Below, piece after piece: positions 17,294 to 26,535 of a DNA stretch of 64,000 nucleotides (positions are counted from its first letter, which is position 1; each line of letters begins with the position of its first letter). Where the stretch lies: NCBI GenBank assembly GCA_964434165.1, contig CAYSUS010000010.1, positions 1 through 64,000 of the forward strand. The letters run 5' to 3'. The DNA is from CAYSUS01 sp964434165 (GTDB lineage: Bacteria > Planctomycetota > Planctomycetia > Pirellulales > Thermoguttaceae). Position numbers and translations under genes: made by a program. Under the pieces are notes generated by a model that worked only from the letters and a program-made list of their open reading frames with translations, did not search any database and was not told the DNA's origin.

Positions 17294-19678
17294 CTACCAG
17301 CGCCGCCGGGCAAGACCCAGCAGGACCAGAAGCCCCAGGGCCAGGAGCACGAGGCTCGAGGGCTCGGGCACGCCGACGAACAACTCCAGGGCCTGACTCG
17401 CACCAGCGTCGCCGGTGACGCGGTAGTCCCAGAACTGCGCTGGGGCCAGCGGAGCCTGCGAGGCCTCGATCTGGAACTCCGGGCCCAGCGTCACCGTGCC
17501 GGCCGTGAGCACGTCGAACACGTCGCCCGTCTGCGGCACGAACCCGTCGAGCAGGCGCACGTCCACCAGGCCGTCGATCAACGCCGACGTGCCGGTCCCC
17601 GTGACCTCGATCCAGTCGTAGCCCGGGTTCTGTCCCTGGGCGAGGCCGGAGATCTCGACCAGCATGGTACCGGTCTGCTCGTAGTTGCCATCGTGGGTGA
17701 GGTGGCCCGGCGAGTCGCCGGCCGAGATGGTGGCGCCGAGGCCCACGTCGAGGTTGCCCTGCACGGTGCCGTTGCCATGGAGGAGCTGCCCGGCCGTCAG
17801 GGCGTACGTGCCGCCGCTGACGCCCGAGACGTCCAGCACCGCGCCTTCGGCCACGTCGATCGTCGGGCTGTTGGCCAGCGAGCCGGCCCCAGCGAGCATC
17901 AGCGTTCCTTGGGCCACGGTCGTCGGCCCGGCGAACGGATTGGCCGCCGAGAGGGTGACCGATCCGCCGGTGGTCTTCTGCAAGGGGCCAGTGCCTGCGA
18001 GCATGACGCTGACAACGCCGTCTTGGAGATCGTAGCTTGCCGCGGCGACGGTGCCGCTTCCGGTCGCGGCGCCGGCAGCCAGGGTGAAGTCGCCGATGGT
18101 CTCGATGCCCACGCCCGAATCGACCTGCAGCGTACCGCCAGAGACACGGACCGGAGCCGTGTCGAGGATGCCGGCTCCCGAGAACTGCAGGAACACCACT
18201 CCCTCCTGGATGTCCGTGATGCCGGCGTAGGTGTTATTGCCGCCATACTTGAGAGTTCCCTCGCCGCGCTTGATCACCCCGCCGTTGGTGATCACGCCGT
18301 TGAAGAACAGGTCCGATCCGCCCGACGTGTTGCCGATGTCGAACACGCGATCGACCCCGCCGAGGTCGAGCGTGCCGCCATAGGAGACCGAGCCGCTGAA
18401 GCCGCTCTGGACGATGTTTCCGCCGCTGGCCCCCGTGAGCATGATCCGTGCGGTGATGCCCTTGCCGGCGGTCCAGACCAGGGCATCGTCGGTGCTGCTC
18501 AGCGAGAGCCACTTGCCGCCCGAGTTGGCCCCCGACAGCCCTCCGCTGCCACTGGCGAGTGTGAGGCTGTGGACCTCCTGGTTCTTGGAGTTCACGTTGA
18601 GCGTGCCGCCGTTGAGGAGGACGTCGGTGGTGGCCGGCAGCGTGTTGTCCACACCCAGCGCGAGCGTGCCGCCGCTGACGGTGGTGGGCCCGTTGTAGGC
18701 GTTGTTCCCCGCGAGGGTCCAGGTGCCGCTGCCCTGCTTGGTGACGCCCGCGTCGGTCGTGGTGATGTTGCCATTGATCACGCCGTTGCCGTCGCCCTTG
18801 AGGAACCAGGCGATGCCGGCAAAGGAGCCGGGGGCGTACTGGAAATCGCCGTTGAAGGTGAGCGTCGAGTTCGGGTCGGTGACCTCGATCGTGGGCCGGC
18901 CGGAGAGGCCGGGCTCGGCGCCGTTGCGATACACGTCGTTGCTGGTCATCGTGATCGTGCGGTTCGTCGAGGCCGACGGGCCGGTGTAGCGGAGCGTGCC
19001 GGTGTCGGACGGCCCCCAGGTGCCCTGGCCGAGGTTGATCGTGGTGCCGGCCCCCAGAGCGCAGGCCTCGCCGGCGTCGGCGATCGACCCCACGCTGAGC
19101 ACGCCGTGCGAGACGCTCACGTTGCCCGTGAAGTCGTTGGCGTCGTTGGTGAGCGTGAGAACTCCCGGGTCGGTCCGCGAGATCCCGTTGCCGCCGCTGA
19201 TCTTGCCCGCAAGGGTGACGTCGTTGCTTCCGCGCACCAGCATGCCGCCGTTGAGCGTGATATCGCCGTTGAGCACGATGTCCCCGCTCTGCGCCGTGAC
19301 CTGCCCTTTCCAGTTCAGGTCGTTGACGATCGTCTGGGTGGCCGCGCTGTTGTTGCGCATCACCTCGCCGCCCGTGCCGCCGAAGGTGATCGGGTTGCCG
19401 GTGATGCCGAAGGCCCCGGCGCCGCTGTTGAAGATGATCTTGTTGACGGTCCACGGGTCGAGGGAATCGACGACCGGCGTCAGGCGGGTGGTTCCGCCGA
19501 AGAACAAGCTGTCGGAAGAGACGCCTGCCGGGGCCGTGCCGCCCCAGTTGGCGCCGGTCGTCCAGTTGTCGTCGGCGCCGCCCCCGTTCCAGGTGAAGTC
19601 GGCCGCGCGGGCCGGACCGATCGAGCTCGCCAACGCAAACATGCAGACGGCGGTCAGCAGGGCGGAAACCCTCATCAT
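17294..19678 (-). CDS. Secreted autotransporter-repeat protein with PEP-CTERM sorting signal
   Basis: A 794-residue surface or matrix protein. It begins with a signal peptide (TAVCMFALASSIGPARA). The body is built of autotransporter-associated beta-strand repeats of the type KxGxGxLxLxGxNxYxGxTxxxxGxL, for example KQGSGTWTLAGNNAYNGPTT and KRGEGTLKYGGNNTYAGIT. The tail VPEPSSLVLLALGLLVLLG followed by LARRRW is a textbook PEP-CTERM signal: motif, hydrophobic helix and basic end, processed in other bacteria by exosortase. The start ATG-ATG at 19678 follows GGAG at 7 nt. A relative with a VPAPS tail lies at 37022-39598. No exosortase gene is in the window. The role is likely extracellular structure or adhesion; the ligand is unknown. 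Confidence 0.9.
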   Translation of the reverse strand: MMRVSALLTAVCMFALASSIGPARAADFTWNGGGADDNWTTGANWGGTAPAGVSSDSLFFGGTTRLTPVVDSLDPWTVNKIIFNSGAGAFGITGNPITFGGTGGEVMRNNSAATQTIVNDLNWKGQVTAQSGDIVLNGDITLNGGMLVRGSNDVTLAGKISGGNGISRTDPGVLTLTNDANDFTGNVSVSHGVLSVGSIADAGEACALGAGTTINLGQGTWGPSDTGTLRYTGPSASTNRTITMTSNDVYRNGAEPGLSGRPTIEVTDPNSTLTFNGDFQYAPGSFAGIAWFLKGDGNGVINGNITTTDAGVTKQGSGTWTLAGNNAYNGPTTVSGGTLALGVDNTLPATTDVLLNGGTLNVNSKNQEVHSLTLASGSGGLSGANSGGKWLSLSSTDDALVWTAGKGITARIMLTGASGGNIVQSGFSGSVSYGGTLDLGGVDRVFDIGNTSGGSDLFFNGVITNGGVIKRGEGTLKYGGNNTYAGITDIQEGVVFLQFSGAGILDTAPVRVSGGTLQVDSGVGIETIGDFTLAAGAATGSGTVAAASYDLQDGVVSVMLAGTGPLQKTTGGSVTLSAANPFAGPTTVAQGTLMLAGAGSLANSPTIDVAEGAVLDVSGVSGGTYALTAGQLLHGNGTVQGNLDVGLGATISAGDSPGHLTHDGNYEQTGTMLVEISGLAQGQNPGYDWIEVTGTGTSALIDGLVDVRLLDGFVPQTGDVFDVLTAGTVTLGPEFQIEASQAPLAPAQFWDYRVTGDAGASQALELFVGVPEPSSLVLLALGLLVLLGLARRRW

Positions 19679-20035
19679 CTGAGCTCTCCTTATGGGTGCG
19701 GCAACGACTGGCGCGCGGAGCGAGGTCGTTGATGCACAGGTTCACCTAGACCGGTGGGTGCGAAATGCGGCGGCCGGTGGGCATGCGTCACGCCGGGCCC
19801 TGGGCGGGGCGCGCAAGGGCTTGGATGCCCGGCCTGGACCCCCAATCCAGACTAAATGCCCATCGCCGAATTCGCAACCTTCTGCCGCAGATCCCGACCA
19901 TCGCGAAACCCCCCGTGCAGCGACGGAACCCTGCTTCGAACGAGGGGGCTCCGCGGCAGAGCAAGCAACCACTCGCACCGGCGGACACCGCGCCGCCGCG
20001 ACTGCCAGTGCGCGAAGGGCGGGCTCGCGCGGACG
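19679..20035. other. Intergenic region upstream of the PEP-CTERM gene
   Basis: About 357 bp between two leftward genes. It should hold the PEP-CTERM gene promoter, but I see no convincing -35/-10 pair on the minus strand and no supported ORF. Confidence 0.4.
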
Positions 20036-21508
20036 TCACTCCCGCTCCAACTCCCTCACCTCAATGTCCTTGAACCGGATGAGCAACTGCTTGCCGGAGT
20101 GGATCTGCAGTCCGATGTGGCCCGTGAGCCCAACCTTGCGCTTCCGGTGCGCTTCGTCGTCCAGCCGGCCGCTGCCGTCGCAGTCGGCGACCGGGACGCC
20201 GTTGACGGTCGTCTTGATCCGCGTCCCCCGGCAGACGATGTGGACGTCGTTCCACGCGTCCTCCTCGTCGGAGTGACGCCACGTCCATCCCTTGGGGGCG
20301 TGCTCGGGCCTGGCGTTGGCCGGTCGCCCCACGTCGGGCCACAGCCAGACTTTGGCCTCCCTCGTCTCGTCGTAGATGAACCCGCACCGCCAGGGGCCGG
20401 GCGGGTTGATGTCCACCTGCGGCCCGTCGAGCCAGCCGGCCTCGTCGTCGTAGCGGCTGCGGACCTGGATGCCGCTGTTGCCGGTCGAGGAGGCGTAGGT
20501 CTGGATCTTCATGCGCAGCTCGAAGTCGCCGTACTCCTTCTCGGTGAGGAGCCAGATGTAGTTGTGCTTGCTGTTCGGGGGCGTCTCGGCCGTGATCGAC
20601 CCGTTGACGACCTTCCAGTAGCCCCGCTTGTCGTTGTCCTGGGGCAGGCACTTGACGACCCAGCCGTCGAGGTCCTTGCCGTTGAACAGGGGCTTCCACC
20701 CCGCCCCAGCGCCGCCCTCGGCCGAGACCTGGCCGAGGTACTCCGAGGGCGTCATGAACGCGCAGCCTTGGGACTTGAGAAACTCGACGATCTGGACGAA
20801 GCCCTGCCATCGCTTCTCGTCCCAGGCGTTGGGATGACCCTGCAGGGCCAGGCACTTCTTGCCCCGCCCGACCCGCTCGTACAGCTCCTTGAACCTGGCG
20901 GGGTCGGGGACGAAGATCGGGTTCTCCAGCACGAGCAGCCGAGGGAAGACGAACTTGCTCGAGTCCTTGGGGCCGTAGAACCACATCTTGATCTCGGGGA
21001 TGCCCTCCAGAGCCCGGGCCGTGTGCTCGTTGGTCCCGCTCCAGTGCGGCCCGAACGCCCGCAGCTCGATACCCAGCTTCTCCCTGGCCAGGCGCTGGGT
21101 CTTTTCCAGGGCGGCCTTCTGCTCCTCGAACTCTCCTTCGAACTCGCCCGTCCTGTCCGAGGCCTTGCGGTTTCTGAACCCGTGGTTCCAGAACTCGATC
21201 AGGCCGCTTTCGTGCAAGTCCTTGATCCACTGGAAGTAGGCCGGGTTGTCCTCGACCAGGGAGAAGCCGATGACCCCGTAGGACGCCTTGATGTTCGACT
21301 CCTTGAAGAAGTCGGTGATTCGCTGCCATCGGGGCGACACCGGTGACTTCGCCGTCGACCCGTGCGCGGTCACGTCGTCGAGCTTGAGGATGATGACCTG
21401 AGGCGGCCTGGCAGGCGGCTGATCGCCCTCGGCCGCCCGGCCCACCGGCGCGGCGGCCAGAGCGACGGCGAATGCGGCTGCAACGGACAGGACGACGCGG
21501 AGCTTCAT
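20036..21508 (-). CDS. Polysaccharide deacetylase-like domain fused to DUF1080 (LamG-like) domain
   Basis: 490 residues from the ATG at 21508, preceded by a long GGAGGAGGAGAAG ribosome site. A signal peptide (VVLSVAAAFAVALAAAPVGRA) is followed by a NodB-like half: VIILKLDDVT gives the Asp-Asp pair, FWNHGFRN supplies a histidine, and HPNAWDEKRW lies near its end. From about residue 290 the sequence becomes a DUF1080 domain (WKPLFNGKDLDGWVV, GNSGIQVRSRY, GPQVDINPPGPWRCG, GHIGLQIHSGK), a concanavalin-like fold found in sugar-active secreted proteins of this phylum. The fusion suggests binding plus deacetylation or hydrolysis of an extracellular glycan. The specificity cannot be read from sequence. 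Confidence 0.88.
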   Translation of the reverse strand: MKLRVVLSVAAAFAVALAAAPVGRAAEGDQPPARPPQVIILKLDDVTAHGSTAKSPVSPRWQRITDFFKESNIKASYGVIGFSLVEDNPAYFQWIKDLHESGLIEFWNHGFRNRKASDRTGEFEGEFEEQKAALEKTQRLAREKLGIELRAFGPHWSGTNEHTARALEGIPEIKMWFYGPKDSSKFVFPRLLVLENPIFVPDPARFKELYERVGRGKKCLALQGHPNAWDEKRWQGFVQIVEFLKSQGCAFMTPSEYLGQVSAEGGAGAGWKPLFNGKDLDGWVVKCLPQDNDKRGYWKVVNGSITAETPPNSKHNYIWLLTEKEYGDFELRMKIQTYASSTGNSGIQVRSRYDDEAGWLDGPQVDINPPGPWRCGFIYDETREAKVWLWPDVGRPANARPEHAPKGWTWRHSDEEDAWNDVHIVCRGTRIKTTVNGVPVADCDGSGRLDDEAHRKRKVGLTGHIGLQIHSGKQLLIRFKDIEVRELERE

Positions 21509-21693
21509 GGCGGTCTTCTCCTCCTCCTGGGCTGGCGCAAGCACTCATGAGGCCGGGCAGCCCTATCATGTCCCGAAGCGCCCCGTCGTGCAACGCGCGG
21601 CGGACGTCTGCCGAACCGCAGGACGGGGTGCCTGCTCCTTCCGCACGACGCTCCGACCCGTCAGTCCGGCCGCAACCGGCTGGTCCTCACCCG

Positions 21694-21966
21694 CTAGCGC
21701 CGGTACGTTCGCGGCGGGGGCTGCTTGCGGATGAAGGGGCCCTCGGGGTTGCGCGCCGGGAGCCTGGCAGCGGCCCTCCGCCGCCTCAGTCCGCTGCGGT
21801 CCGCGGCGGCCTCCGTCTTGATCCGCTGGACCAGGCCGCAGGAGACCTCGACGCCCATCTCGCGCAGGGCCGCGGCCACGTCGGCCGGACGGGCGTGCCA
21901 TCCGAGCCGGCCCAGCATGGCGCGGACCGCGCGGGACTTGCTTGGACGGCGCTTGCCCGATCCCAT
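21694..21966 (-). CDS. Small HTH-like basic protein
   Basis: 90 residues from the ATG at 21966, which has GGAGGAGT 8 nt upstream. It is very basic, with the core SKSRAVRAMLGRLGWHARPA followed by DVAAALREMGVEVSCGLV. This matches the pattern of small planctomycete proteins reading roughly SKxxAVRxxLxxxGxxAxPxxVxxxLxxxGVxVSxxxVxxxK, which look like a compact winged-helix or HTH unit. The tail is rich in Arg and Pro. It lies alone between the deacetylase gene and the divergent NHL gene. DNA or RNA binding is inferred; no target is known. Confidence 0.65.
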   Translation of the reverse strand: MGSGKRRPSKSRAVRAMLGRLGWHARPADVAAALREMGVEVSCGLVQRIKTEAAADRSGLRRRRAAARLPARNPEGPFIRKQPPPRTYRR

Positions 21967-22181
21967 GCCTTGACTCCTCCCTGGCTGGCGCGTGGCGGCT
22001 CGCATCGCAAGGGCGCAAGATCCGACACCATTCTACCGATCGACGGCGGGCCCGGCGGCCCTCTTGCGGGCGGGGGCGCGGCGCGTTAGTCTCGGCCGCC
22101 AGAGGCGGTCCACGGCAGCCATCCGTGGTCTGCGAGAAAAGCGACTTCGGAATTCCGTAGCCCAACCCAAGGAGCTGCGCC

Positions 22182-23201
22182 ATGAGAGCCCCACACTCGC
22201 GTCCTGGTGTCGTCGCTTTATCGATGCTTGCCTCCGCAGGGCTTTTCCTGGCCGCGGCCGCCCGCGCCGAGGAGCCGCCCAAGGAGTATCCCAAGGTCAA
22301 CCTGGCGATCCGCTACAAGGTCGATCCCTCCTGGCCGCAGAAGCCCGACCGCTGCGCGTGGGCGGCCATGTCGGGCGTGGCCGTGGACGAGGAGGACCGG
22401 GTGTACTTGTTCACCCGGGCCACGCCGCCCGTGCAGGTCTACACGGCCGAGGGCAAGTTCGTCCGCGCCTGGGGCGACGACGTGATCGGCGTGGCCCACT
22501 ATCTCCGCATCGGCCCGGACGGCAACGTCTGGGTGGCCGACCTGGAGAACCATGTGGTCATGCAACTGACGCCCCAGGGCAAGTTGCTGAAGACCCTGGG
22601 CACGCGCGGCGAGTCGGGCTGCGACGCGCGCCACCTGTACAAGCCGACCGACATGGCCGTGACGCCGGCCGGCGACGTGTTCGTCAGCGACGGCTACGGC
22701 AACGACCGGATCGTGCACTTCGACGCCAAGGGCCGATTCGTCAAGGCCTGGGGCAAGCTGGGCACCGGGCCCGGCGAATTCAGCCTGCCGCACTCGATCG
22801 CCGTGGACTCCAGGGGCCGCCTCTACGTGGCCGACCGCAACAACGTCCGCATCCAGGTGTTCGATTCCTCGGGCAAGTTCCTCGACGAGTGGCGCAACCT
22901 GCTCGTGCCCTGGGGCCTTTACATGACCGACAAGGACGAGCTGTGGGCCTGCGGCGCCTCGCCCATGGTCTGGGAGGACGGCCCGGCCCTGGTGAGCTGC
23001 CCTCCCAAGGACCAGCTCCTGATGCGGTTCGACACGGACGGCCGCGTCCGGCAGCTCTGGACGCTCCCCAAGGGCGCCGACGGCGACGAGCAGCCGGGCC
23101 AGGTGAACTGGCTGCACGCCCTGGCCCTGGACAGCCGAGGCAACATCTACGTGGGCGACATCATGGGCAAGCGGGCGCAGAAGCTTGTGCGGACGGAGTG
23201 A
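22182..23201 (+). CDS. Secreted NHL-repeat beta-propeller protein
   Basis: 339 residues with a signal peptide (VVALSMLASAGLFLAAAARA) and six-bladed NHL-type repeats: GVAVDEEDRVYLFTR, IGPDGNVWVADLENH, AVTPAGDVFVSDGYGNDRIV, IAVDSRGRLYVADRNNVRIQ and LALDSRGNIYVGDI. The best-known catalytic relatives are peptidyl-alpha-hydroxyglycine alpha-amidating lyases, but the same fold is often a binding scaffold, and I cannot assign activity. AAGGAG sits 7 nt before the ATG. The gene is divergent from the small HTH-like gene. Confidence 0.88.
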   Translation: MRAPHSRPGVVALSMLASAGLFLAAAARAEEPPKEYPKVNLAIRYKVDPSWPQKPDRCAWAAMSGVAVDEEDRVYLFTRATPPVQVYTAEGKFVRAWGDDVIGVAHYLRIGPDGNVWVADLENHVVMQLTPQGKLLKTLGTRGESGCDARHLYKPTDMAVTPAGDVFVSDGYGNDRIVHFDAKGRFVKAWGKLGTGPGEFSLPHSIAVDSRGRLYVADRNNVRIQVFDSSGKFLDEWRNLLVPWGLYMTDKDELWACGASPMVWEDGPALVSCPPKDQLLMRFDTDGRVRQLWTLPKGADGDEQPGQVNWLHALALDSRGNIYVGDIMGKRAQKLVRTE

Positions 23202-23276
23202 GGGGTGGGTGGGGTTACTGGCTAGAGGTTGTTGGTTATTGGCTATTGGTAAGTGATGGTGCGTGTGCATTATGCT

Positions 23277-23317
23277 CCCCTCTCCCGCTGGCGGGAGAGG
23301 GGTCGGGGGTGAGGGCG
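23277..23317. repeat. Dispersed 26-bp palindrome, copy 2
   Basis: CCCCTCTCCCGC, TG, GCGGGAGAGGGG at 23277-23302, followed by tcgggggtgagggcg. It lies between the stops of the convergent NHL and sulfatase genes. The flanking tail is inverted relative to copy 1. Confidence 0.85.
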
Positions 23318-23380
23318 CGTTGCGCAGGACGCTGGACTTCCGAAGTCTTCGAGACTGCGCCAGTCTCCTCCCAGCGCGTC

Positions 23381-23405
23381 CCCCACGCAGAGCATGGGAA
23401 CGAGG
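23381..23405. repeat. Short palindromic repeat (CCCACGC/GCGTGGG type), copy 2
   Basis: CCCACGC (23382-23388) and GCATGGG (23392-23398) around AGA, followed by aacgaggg. It is related to the element at 10714-10743 and lies beside copy 2 of the 26-bp palindrome in the same gap. Confidence 0.55.
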
Positions 23406-23420
23406 GAGCCCGATCGCGGC

Positions 23421-24851
23421 TCACTTCGCGCACGGCTTCGGGTCGGCGACCTTGCCGGCCGGGCGCTGGCCCTTGCCGGGCCGGCCAACGTCACCAAGGT
23501 CCTCTCGCGCCGATTCGGCGTAGTGCGTCAACCGTTGGACCACGTCCGGGTGCTTGTCGGCCAGGTTGGTCGTTTCGCCCAGGTCGGCCTTGAGGTCGTA
23601 GAGCCTCGCGACACACGGCTGGGTCTTGCTGCCCAGGCCGACCCGCTTGGCCTTCAAGGCGAGATAGAGTTTCCACTTGCCTGAGCGCACCGCCTGGAGC
23701 TGATCCATCGCATAGTAGAAAAACGCCTCGTGCGGTGACTTCGCGCCGGGCTTGCCAAGCAGCAGCGGGCCGATGTCGCGCCCGTCGGTCGTGCGATCGT
23801 CCGGCATCTCGGCGCCGGCCAGGTTGGCGAAGGTGGGCATAAGGTCCATCATCGTGCACAGCTCGCGGCACGTGCTGCCCGGCGGTACCTCGCCCGGCCA
23901 CCACGCGACGGCCGGCACGCGCATCGCGCCTTCCTCCGTCGTGTAGCCCCAGCCGGCCAGCGGACGGTTGCTTCCCTGCGGCGGGTTGCGCCGCGGGGCC
24001 CCGTTGTCCGAGGACCAGATCACCAGCGTGCGGCGATCCAGCTCCAGCCGCTCCAGCGCCGCGAGGATCTCGCCCGTCGACCAGTCGAGCTCCTCGACCG
24101 AGTCGCCCCACGGGCCGTTGGCCGATTTGCCCCGGAAGGCCTCGCTGGCAAAAGGCGCCCGCGTGCTGCCGGGCATGGCGTGCGGCAGGTAGAGGAAGAA
24201 GGGCCGACTGCGGTGGGCCTCGATGAACCGGATCGCCCGCTCCGTGTAGCGCTTGGTGAGCAGGTTGCGATCGACCGGGGCCTCGATCACGCGCTCGCCT
24301 TCCATCAGCGGGAGCGGCGGCCACGAGGGATGGCTCGCCCGGGCGGTCATGTCGTCGCTGTAGGGGATGCCGAAGAAGGAATCGAACCCTTGCCGCGTGG
24401 GCAGAAACGATGGCTGATCGCCAACGTGCCACTTGCCGATGCACGTGGTCGCGTAGCCGGCCTGCTTGAGCACCTCGGCGATCGTCACCTCGTCGGGATG
24501 CAGGCCCTTCGACGCCACGGGCCGCAGCACCGCGCCGCCGTGCTCATCGACGTGCATACTCACGCGGCGCGGATAGCAGCCCGTGAGCAGCGCCGCGCGC
24601 GAGGGCGTGCACACGCCGCTGGCCGAGTAGAAGTCGGTCAGGCGCATGCCCTCGGCCGCCATCCGGTCGAGGTGCGGGGTGCGGTGCTTCTTCGATCCGA
24701 ACGGTCCCACGTCGCCGTAGCCCAGGTTGTCGCAGAGCAGGACAACGAAGTTGGGCCGGACCGGCTCGGAGGCCGGCTCCTCGGGGCGGGCGGACCACGG
24801 CGGCGTAGCGACCAGAAGTGCGGCAAGCAGGGCCAAGGTCTTGCGGATCAT
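23421..24851 (-). CDS. Secreted arylsulfatase-type sulfatase (CTPSR)
   Basis: 476 residues with a signal peptide (LALLAALLVATPPWSA). The metal-binding start VVLLCDNLGYGD and the formylglycine signature CTPSRAALLTG, with Cys81 as the residue to be converted, identify a sulfatase of the alkaline-phosphatase superfamily. GKWHVG, DNGAPRR and TDGRDIGPLLLG give further active-site pieces. Family members hydrolyse sulfate esters, in this phylum mostly on algal or mucin polysaccharides. The start has GGGAGGGG upstream. It is divergent from a second sulfatase gene across 107 bp, so both may respond to the same signal. The conversion of Cys81 needs a maturation enzyme not present in this window. Confidence 0.93.
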   Translation of the reverse strand: MIRKTLALLAALLVATPPWSARPEEPASEPVRPNFVVLLCDNLGYGDVGPFGSKKHRTPHLDRMAAEGMRLTDFYSASGVCTPSRAALLTGCYPRRVSMHVDEHGGAVLRPVASKGLHPDEVTIAEVLKQAGYATTCIGKWHVGDQPSFLPTRQGFDSFFGIPYSDDMTARASHPSWPPLPLMEGERVIEAPVDRNLLTKRYTERAIRFIEAHRSRPFFLYLPHAMPGSTRAPFASEAFRGKSANGPWGDSVEELDWSTGEILAALERLELDRRTLVIWSSDNGAPRRNPPQGSNRPLAGWGYTTEEGAMRVPAVAWWPGEVPPGSTCRELCTMMDLMPTFANLAGAEMPDDRTTDGRDIGPLLLGKPGAKSPHEAFFYYAMDQLQAVRSGKWKLYLALKAKRVGLGSKTQPCVARLYDLKADLGETTNLADKHPDVVQRLTHYAESAREDLGDVGRPGKGQRPAGKVADPKPCAK

Positions 24852-24958
24852 GGGTACCCCTCCCCTTGTGGTGCGGTGGATTGCGGCGGCCGCGTTGTGC
24901 GACTAGTCTGACGTACGTCGCTTCGCCGATCAACCTTCCGCCTGATGGAGAACGCTCG

Positions 24959-26353
24959 ATGATCGCCAAGGCCTCGCCGTGCCGCTTGCCTGGCTGGATT
25001 CTGCTACTGGCCCTCGGCCATGTCGCGCTCGGCGCCGCGGCCGACGCGGCCGACCAAGGCGCCAAGAAGGGCCCGCCCAACCTGATCGTCATCATGGCCG
25101 ACGACCTCAGCGCGTGCGAGCTGGGCTGCTACGGCCATCCCGAGCACCGCACGCCGAACCTCGACCGCATGGCCCGCGAGGGAGTCCGGTTCGCCACCTG
25201 CTACTCCACGCCCATCTGCCATCCCACGCGGTTCGAGATCATGACCGGGCAGTACGGGCATCACAACAAGGTCTACCAGTTCGCCGGGCGCCCCGGCGGG
25301 CCCCGCCCCGACTCGCCCGAGGAGAACATCGCCAACCACCTCACCTTCGCCCAGCCGCTCAAGGAGCGCGGCTACGCCACGGCCCAGGCCGGCAAGTGGC
25401 AGCTCACGGGCAAGGTGCCCACGCTCGTGAAGGAATGCGGCTTCGACGAGTACTGCATGTGGGCCTACAAGCACAACCTGCCGCCGGGCGTGGAACACAA
25501 GGGCGGCTGGGAGGGCGGCACCAAGACCTCGCGCTACTGGCACCCCTCGATCGTCAAGAACGGGGAGTACCTGCCCACCGAGGCCGACGACTACGGGCCA
25601 GACATCTTCACCGACTTCGCCATCGACTTCGCCAAGCGGCACCGCGATCAGCCGTTCTTCATCTACTTCCCCATGGCCCTGACCCATGCGCCGTACTACG
25701 TCACGCCCGACTCGATCAAGCCGGGCGACGACAAGTTCAAGCACTCCGGCGCGAACTGGCAGGCGAACGTCGAATACACGGACAAGCTCGTCGGGCGGAT
25801 CGTCGAGGCCATCGAGGAGATGGGCCTGGCGGACAACACGCTCATCTTCTTCACCGGCGACAACGGCACGGGCGGGCGCGGCAAGGGCCAGGTCACCGAG
25901 AAGGGCGCCCGCGTGCCGGGCATCGCCTACGGACCCGGCATCGTCAAGGCCCAGGGCCTGAGCGAAGAGCTGATCGACCTGTCCGACGTCTTCCCCACGC
26001 TCATGGAGCTGGCCGGGGCCAAGGTGCCCGACGGTCACGTGATCGACGGCCGGAGCTTCGTCCCCATCCTCCGGGGCGAGAAGGGCTCAAGAGAGTGGAT
26101 TTACTCCTACCTGGGCGGCGGCCGCATCGTGCGCACCGGGCGATGGCTCCTGGAGGAGAACACGCCGACGAGCTTCGGCCGGCTCTACGACTGCGGCACC
26201 TGCCGCGACGGCACGGGCTACCGCGACGTGACCGACTCGCAAGATCCCGAGGTCGTCGAAGCCCGGAAGATGATCGCGAAGATCCTCGCCGACAAGCCCG
26301 TGCCCGACGTGAAGGAGAAGGCGAGGAAGCCCAAGCGGAAGCGGAGGAAGTGA
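24959..26353 (+). CDS. Secreted sulfatase (CHPTR variant)
   Basis: About 464 residues from the ATG at 24959 (GGAG 8 nt upstream), with a signal peptide (LPGWILLLALGHVALGAAADA). LIVIMADDLSACELGCYG carries the metal-binding aspartates, and PICHPTRFEIMTGQYG holds the formylglycine candidate Cys87. CxPxR is intact, though histidine at the second position is less common than Ser or Thr. GKWQLTG and FFTGDNGTGG supply other active-site residues. The end is lysine- and arginine-rich. It shares a short divergent promoter region with the CTPSR sulfatase gene, which suggests joint control over breakdown of a sulfated polymer. The substrate is unknown. Confidence 0.92.
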   Translation: MIAKASPCRLPGWILLLALGHVALGAAADAADQGAKKGPPNLIVIMADDLSACELGCYGHPEHRTPNLDRMAREGVRFATCYSTPICHPTRFEIMTGQYGHHNKVYQFAGRPGGPRPDSPEENIANHLTFAQPLKERGYATAQAGKWQLTGKVPTLVKECGFDEYCMWAYKHNLPPGVEHKGGWEGGTKTSRYWHPSIVKNGEYLPTEADDYGPDIFTDFAIDFAKRHRDQPFFIYFPMALTHAPYYVTPDSIKPGDDKFKHSGANWQANVEYTDKLVGRIVEAIEEMGLADNTLIFFTGDNGTGGRGKGQVTEKGARVPGIAYGPGIVKAQGLSEELIDLSDVFPTLMELAGAKVPDGHVIDGRSFVPILRGEKGSREWIYSYLGGGRIVRTGRWLLEENTPTSFGRLYDCGTCRDGTGYRDVTDSQDPEVVEARKMIAKILADKPVPDVKEKARKPKRKRRK

Positions 26354-26381
26354 CGGGGGGAGTGGGTGCAGTCATCCATCT

Positions 26382-26484
26382 CCCCTCTCCCGCGCGCGGG
26401 AGAGGGGCCGGCCAGGCATCCTTCTCGAAGCGGCATTTCTCGTGCTCCCTCTCCCGCGCGCGGGAGAGGGGCCGGGGGTGAGGG
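26382..26484. repeat. Two tandem copies of the 26-bp palindrome (copies 3 and 4)
   Basis: Copy 3 is at 26382-26407 and copy 4 at 26447-26471, about 39 bp apart. The second has the ggggtgaggg tail. They fill the gap between the convergent sulfatase and cstA genes. Together they could fold into two strong hairpins at both transcript ends. Confidence 0.85.
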
Positions 26485-26535
26485 GGTGCCAGGGCGACGG
26501 GTTGCGCCCTGGGTCCTGTCCCCTGCGTCTCAATC

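Noticed and set aside
17063..19732. Plus-strand open frame of about 890 codons opposite the PEP-CTERM gene
   Set aside because: It has no signal or domain, and the minus-strand frame has repeats and a sorting tail.
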